From Entamoeba invadens IP1 (Eukaryota; Evosea; Mastigamoebida; Endamoebidae): a DNA stretch of 32,556 nt. A program made the position numbers and the translations under genes. Of the stretch, positions 29,421 to 32,556 are shown one piece after another. The notes beneath the pieces were generated by a model. The model was not told the DNA's origin. It did no database searches and saw only the letters and a program-made list of their open reading frames with translations. Location: the NCBI RefSeq assembly GCF_000330505.1, contig NW_004191761.1, positions 14,789 through 47,344 on the forward strand, written 5' to 3'. How positions within the stretch are numbered: the first letter of the stretch is position 1; each line of letters opens with the position of its first letter.

Positions 29421-30295
29421 TGACTTAAATTAAAATTAAATTTTTGTCTAAAAAACCAAAAATAAATTATTCTTTGTTAAAATAAAATATTTGAATAAAA
29501 ATACCTTTTTGAAAAACTGATATAATAATGAAAAAATAACACTTAACCTGTTATATGTAAAAGTTAATTATTCATTGAATTGTATAAAAACATACAATTC
29601 AGTTAAAAGTTATATTTGAATTAATATAATTATTTACAAATTTAAATAACAAATACAGTATAATCATTTTGCTTTTTGTTAAATTATTTTTTGTAATTTT
29701 TCTTATAGTTAATAATTAATTATATTTCTATGTAAAATCATTAAACAAGTTTTTGTAAAAAACACCGAAAACATTTGAATTTTAAAATTTAAATATAATT
29801 CAAATTATTTTTAATTTAGTTATAATAGTCTTGCATAAGCAAATTTTTACAATAAACAAGGTTATCATACCGAATAAACAAAAATAATCAAAAATTTATT
29901 GTTTTCTGACACATTATTTAAACTATTTACCATAAAAAATCTAATTATATTGATAAAAAAATTCAAAAACAACAACTTGTTTTTGGATAAATTCAATAAA
30001 CATCTCTAATTAAAGATGTTATACTTTTTTCGCTTTTTATTTTATTTATAATTATTTTGTTTACGTTTTGAGCAAGCATTTAAAAATAAATCCTTAACAT
30101 TTAATAAATTACTTTTCGAAAATTGTAAAGAATTAACACTTTTGCCTATATGACATTATATTCAACTCTGCTGTTTAAAAAAATATTAACAACACAATTA
30201 TTTTATTTTGTTTGTTTAAAATTTCAAATGAAAAATATCGAAAAAACACGAATCTTTACAACACATGTTAATAAATATATATTTAGCAAAAAATT
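29421..30295. other. AT-rich spacer
   Basis: About 0.9 kb. The 66-codon open stretch at 30150-30350 starts and ends without coding character and overlaps the promoter of the next gene. No other structure seen. Confidence 0.45.
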
Positions 30296-30306
30296 GTTAT
30301 TTAAAT
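30296..30306 (+). promoter_or_regulatory. TATA-like box of the small secreted-protein gene
   Basis: TTATTTAAATC, close to GTATTTAAA, lies 36 nt before the ATG at 30332. Confidence 0.5.
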
Positions 30307-30331
30307 CAATTTTTGCAACTTTAAATTATCA

Positions 30332-30889
30332 ATGTTTGCTATTTTATTAATTACATTAACTTCAGCCAGATACTTGGTTTCTTCCACAGAAGGGTTTTAT
30401 GTTGTGTATAAATTAGGCCAGTGTTATTACCAAGATAAAAATGAATATTTGAAAATAGAAGAAGATGGTAATATTATAAAAATGTTCCTTTCTTCAACAT
30501 GTAGTGACTGGAACGAAGACAGTCCTGAACAATTAACTGAAACTGATAAATTTCAAGATGATTTGCCTGAGTATTATTACATTATGAATACTTATGTTGA
30601 ACACAGTGACTGTAAATTTGATGACAGTGACGCTCACCCAATTCAATTCTTGTACAAGCAATGTACCACTAATACAGAATCATCTTCGACTAAAGCAGAA
30701 ATAACAAACAAAATACTAAAAACGACAATGTACAACACAGCAGATTGCACAGGTGACTCTGAAACCCCAATGACTCATGAACTTGAAAAATGCGTAAATA
30801 CGATATGGGTTATGTCATTTATACTGAAGGTGCTTTTGAAGTCTACGCGTTCCTTGCTTTTTGCATTGCACTTTTGTTTTAGATTTTAA
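30332..30889 (+). CDS. Small secreted Cys-containing protein, probable frameshift near the end
   Basis: A 185-residue open frame with a signal peptide (MFAILLITLTSA) and an acidic, Cys-spaced ectodomain (GQCYYQDKNEYLKI, STCSDWNED, SDCKFDD, KQCTTN, ADCTGD, EKC). I do not know its function; the pattern suggests a small disulfide-bonded extracellular protein of a lineage-specific kind. After EKC (about 30793) the frame becomes unlikely (VNTIWVMSFIL...). The frame shifted by -1 reads KYDMGYVIYTEGAFEVYAF and ends in a hydrophobic CIALLF with a stop at 30880-30882. That alternative tail resembles a membrane or GPI end and keeps coding character, so one base has probably been gained or lost between about 30790 and 30805. 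Either this copy is damaged or the assembly has an indel. Confidence 0.7.
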   Translation: MFAILLITLTSARYLVSSTEGFYVVYKLGQCYYQDKNEYLKIEEDGNIIKMFLSSTCSDWNEDSPEQLTETDKFQDDLPEYYYIMNTYVEHSDCKFDDSDAHPIQFLYKQCTTNTESSSTKAEITNKILKTTMYNTADCTGDSETPMTHELEKCVNTIWVMSFILKVLLKSTRSLLFALHFCFRF

Positions 30890-31498
30890 ACAATTGATTA
30901 GCTTTTATTTTTGATGAATGTTTTTTAATCTGAAACTGACACATCTACATTTTATTTTTTAATAATTTATTAATAAAATATAATTATTATTTCATCGTTA
31001 TTTAACAATTTTCATTATTTTATAATATTATCAATTATAATTAATAGTTTAATTTTGTATAATATAAATATAATATTAATAAACCATTTTTTAGTATATT
31101 ATACATTTTAATATTTTATAATTAAATTATTAACTGTTGTTTTAAGTAAAAAAACGACCGCGGACAAAGTCACCATTTGTAAAGAAAAGGTTTTGGAGAT
31201 CACATAATTAAACAATACCATAAATATTACTAAAACTACTTTATTTTTGTCCTAAAAACACTTAAAAAATATTCCTTTGCATTGTAAAATGCAATTTTGG
31301 GACATGGTACAAATACAAATCACCCTGTTGTGTGATTGGCATTATTACAACACAGCTAATTTTTTTATTGTTGAACAAAACATTTTTTAATAATCCAATT
31401 TTGATTTAAATAAATTACGTTATTAATAAATTCTTTTTAAAATTGTTTTAATTAAAAAACTTTAAAATATAAAATTAGTATTATTATATTTTTTTGTA
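30890..31498. other. Spacer between converging genes
   Basis: About 600 bp. It contains a 7-bp hairpin TTGCATT/AATGCAA at about 31278-31295 and a short GC-richer patch near 31155-31195. No ORF. Confidence 0.45.
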
Positions 31499-32086
31499 TC
31501 AAACCAAGACGCACTCCTTTTTTATAGGTGGTGGAACATATTTATTTTGATCTTTCAGCACTTCTATTTGTGTCTCAATTGCGTATGGTAAAACAGCCTC
31601 GAACAGGTTATCGATAGCAACATTATCATTTATACTAACTTTAAACTTTTCTATATAAACATTTGAGTGTTCTTTTTTCTCACAAATAAATTTATCTATA
31701 ATATTTTCATCAACAACGCAAGGTAAATCAGCTTTAGTTCCACAAATGATTCTGGGAACTTTACCTTTAAATGGTCCATACCTTCTTAATTCTTTGTATC
31801 TATTGCGAAGATTTTTTTCAAAATCATTGTTATCTGTCACATCAAACACATAAATAAACATGGTTGAGTTGCAATATAAATAATAAGATTCGTACTTAAG
31901 TTCAATGTCATATATTAACAGTTGCAGCTTTCTATTTTTAAAAACCATAATTTTTTTATATATATTTTTGTCTTCACCATAATATTTACAATACTTTTGT
32001 ATCAATGAAGTTTTACCAACTTTTGGTAAACCAACTACAGATATTTTAATATTTAAAGTGTCTTCTTTCTTTAGTTTATAAGACAT
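31499..32086 (-). CDS. Atypical Ras-superfamily GTPase with CAAX box
   Basis: A 195-residue protein. The P-loop is GLPKVGKTS (about residues 19-27), G4 is GTKADL, and the tail PPPIKKECVLV ends in a CAAX box, so it should be prenylated. Departures from the family are strong. G3 reads YDIELKYE in place of DTAGQE, so the switch II Gly and catalytic Gln are missing. G5 has no SAK motif (the region reads FKVSINDN). Nucleotide binding looks possible; normal hydrolysis does not, by analogy with Ras. The start at 32086 gives a natural 18-residue lead, and an AT-rich TATA-like tract lies about 30-40 nt upstream. It resembles the GTPase at 144-878 only in the general fold and in having lost the same switch II residues. 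Confidence 0.85.
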   Translation of the reverse strand: MSYKLKKEDTLNIKISVVGLPKVGKTSLIQKYCKYYGEDKNIYKKIMVFKNRKLQLLIYDIELKYESYYLYCNSTMFIYVFDVTDNNDFEKNLRNRYKELRRYGPFKGKVPRIICGTKADLPCVVDENIIDKFICEKKEHSNVYIEKFKVSINDNVAIDNLFEAVLPYAIETQIEVLKDQNKYVPPPIKKECVLV

Positions 32087-32125
32087 TTTATATTGTTCGA
32101 ATTTTAAGTTTCATTAAATATTATT

Positions 32126-32556
32126 ATTTATTTATATTTAAATAATTTTATTTTGAAAAAATCATTATGCATTTTAAAATCATTTTAATTGAATAATATT
32201 TAATTTTTTAATACTTTTGACGTTTTTAATTGTGCAAAAAATACACAAAAATTAAGTTAAAAAATGGGAATTAAGCAAAAACTTACAAATATTGGAAAAA
32301 ACTGAAACTTTGTTTTTAAAGTTTTAAATTTTTTCTCAATTAATTACCGTTATTACCATCTAAAAACAAAAAGAAAGTCTACAGAATGATTTTTTTCCAT
32401 AAAATCATTTCACATGTTGTTATTTTCATAATAAATTCATTTAAATTTTAAAAGGTCAAAATTATTAATAAAAAGAATAAAAATAAAAAAAGTGATAGAA
32501 AATTGTTTTAAAAAAGAAAGGTATTTTTATTGATAAAAAAAGAATTTTTTTAAAAA
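32126..32556. other. AT-rich window end
   Basis: About 430 bp upstream of the minus-strand GTPase. Nothing recognisable. Confidence 0.4.

Noticed and set aside
1..32556. CRISPR, bacterial operons, LINE/SINE elements
   Set aside because: No regularly spaced repeats, no prokaryotic signals, and no reverse transcriptase or endonuclease motifs in any open frame.

Overview
The window is AT-rich nuclear DNA of an amoebozoan parasite, almost certainly an Entamoeba. The evidence is the gene content: BspA-type leucine-rich repeat proteins (one ending in a CAAX box), a Cys-rich receptor-like transmembrane kinase (TMK family), a coiled-coil TLDc protein and divergent small GTPases. All intact genes look intronless. 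TATA-like boxes sit about 33-46 nt before most start codons, leaving room only for very short 5' UTRs. Low gene density, long gene-poor stretches and many DNA-transposon relics fit the reptile-associated lineage (E. invadens-like) better than E. histolytica; that species assignment is inference.

Layout. 1-878: a Ras-like GTPase (minus). 937-4657: a graveyard with an inverted-repeat element, an hsp70 pseudogene and a TMK pseudogene. 6346-8556: a secreted BspA-LRR plus Cys-rich surface protein with a probable GPI signal. 9918-11243: a cytosolic-type BspA-LRR protein with a CAAX box. 12344-13442: a TLDc gene broken by three frameshifts. 13498-13686: a 173-bp MITE with perfect 8-bp target duplications. 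14029-15177 (minus): an unrecognised basic protein. 15.56-22.23 kb: a nested transposon complex without intact genes. A dispersed repeat is split by a hAT-like element flanked by CTTATAC duplications. That element appears to be interrupted in turn by a 5.1-kb TTAA-flanked (piggyBac-like) element carrying an actin pseudogene. 22627-27411: an intact 1594-residue TMK kinase. 28.4-29.4 kb: a mariner-like MITE and an unsplit copy of the dispersed repeat. 30332-30889: a small secreted Cys protein with a likely frameshift near its end. 31499-32086 (minus): a second divergent GTPase.

No operon-like logic is visible. The common theme is the cell surface and signalling: two LRR proteins with different predicted membrane anchors, a receptor-like kinase, and two prenylatable GTPases whose switch II regions lack the usual catalytic residues. 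The strongest discoveries are structural: the nested insertion with an unsplit comparison copy in the same window, the three MITE families, and the decayed host-gene fragments (hsp70, actin, TMK). I found no new enzymatic system.
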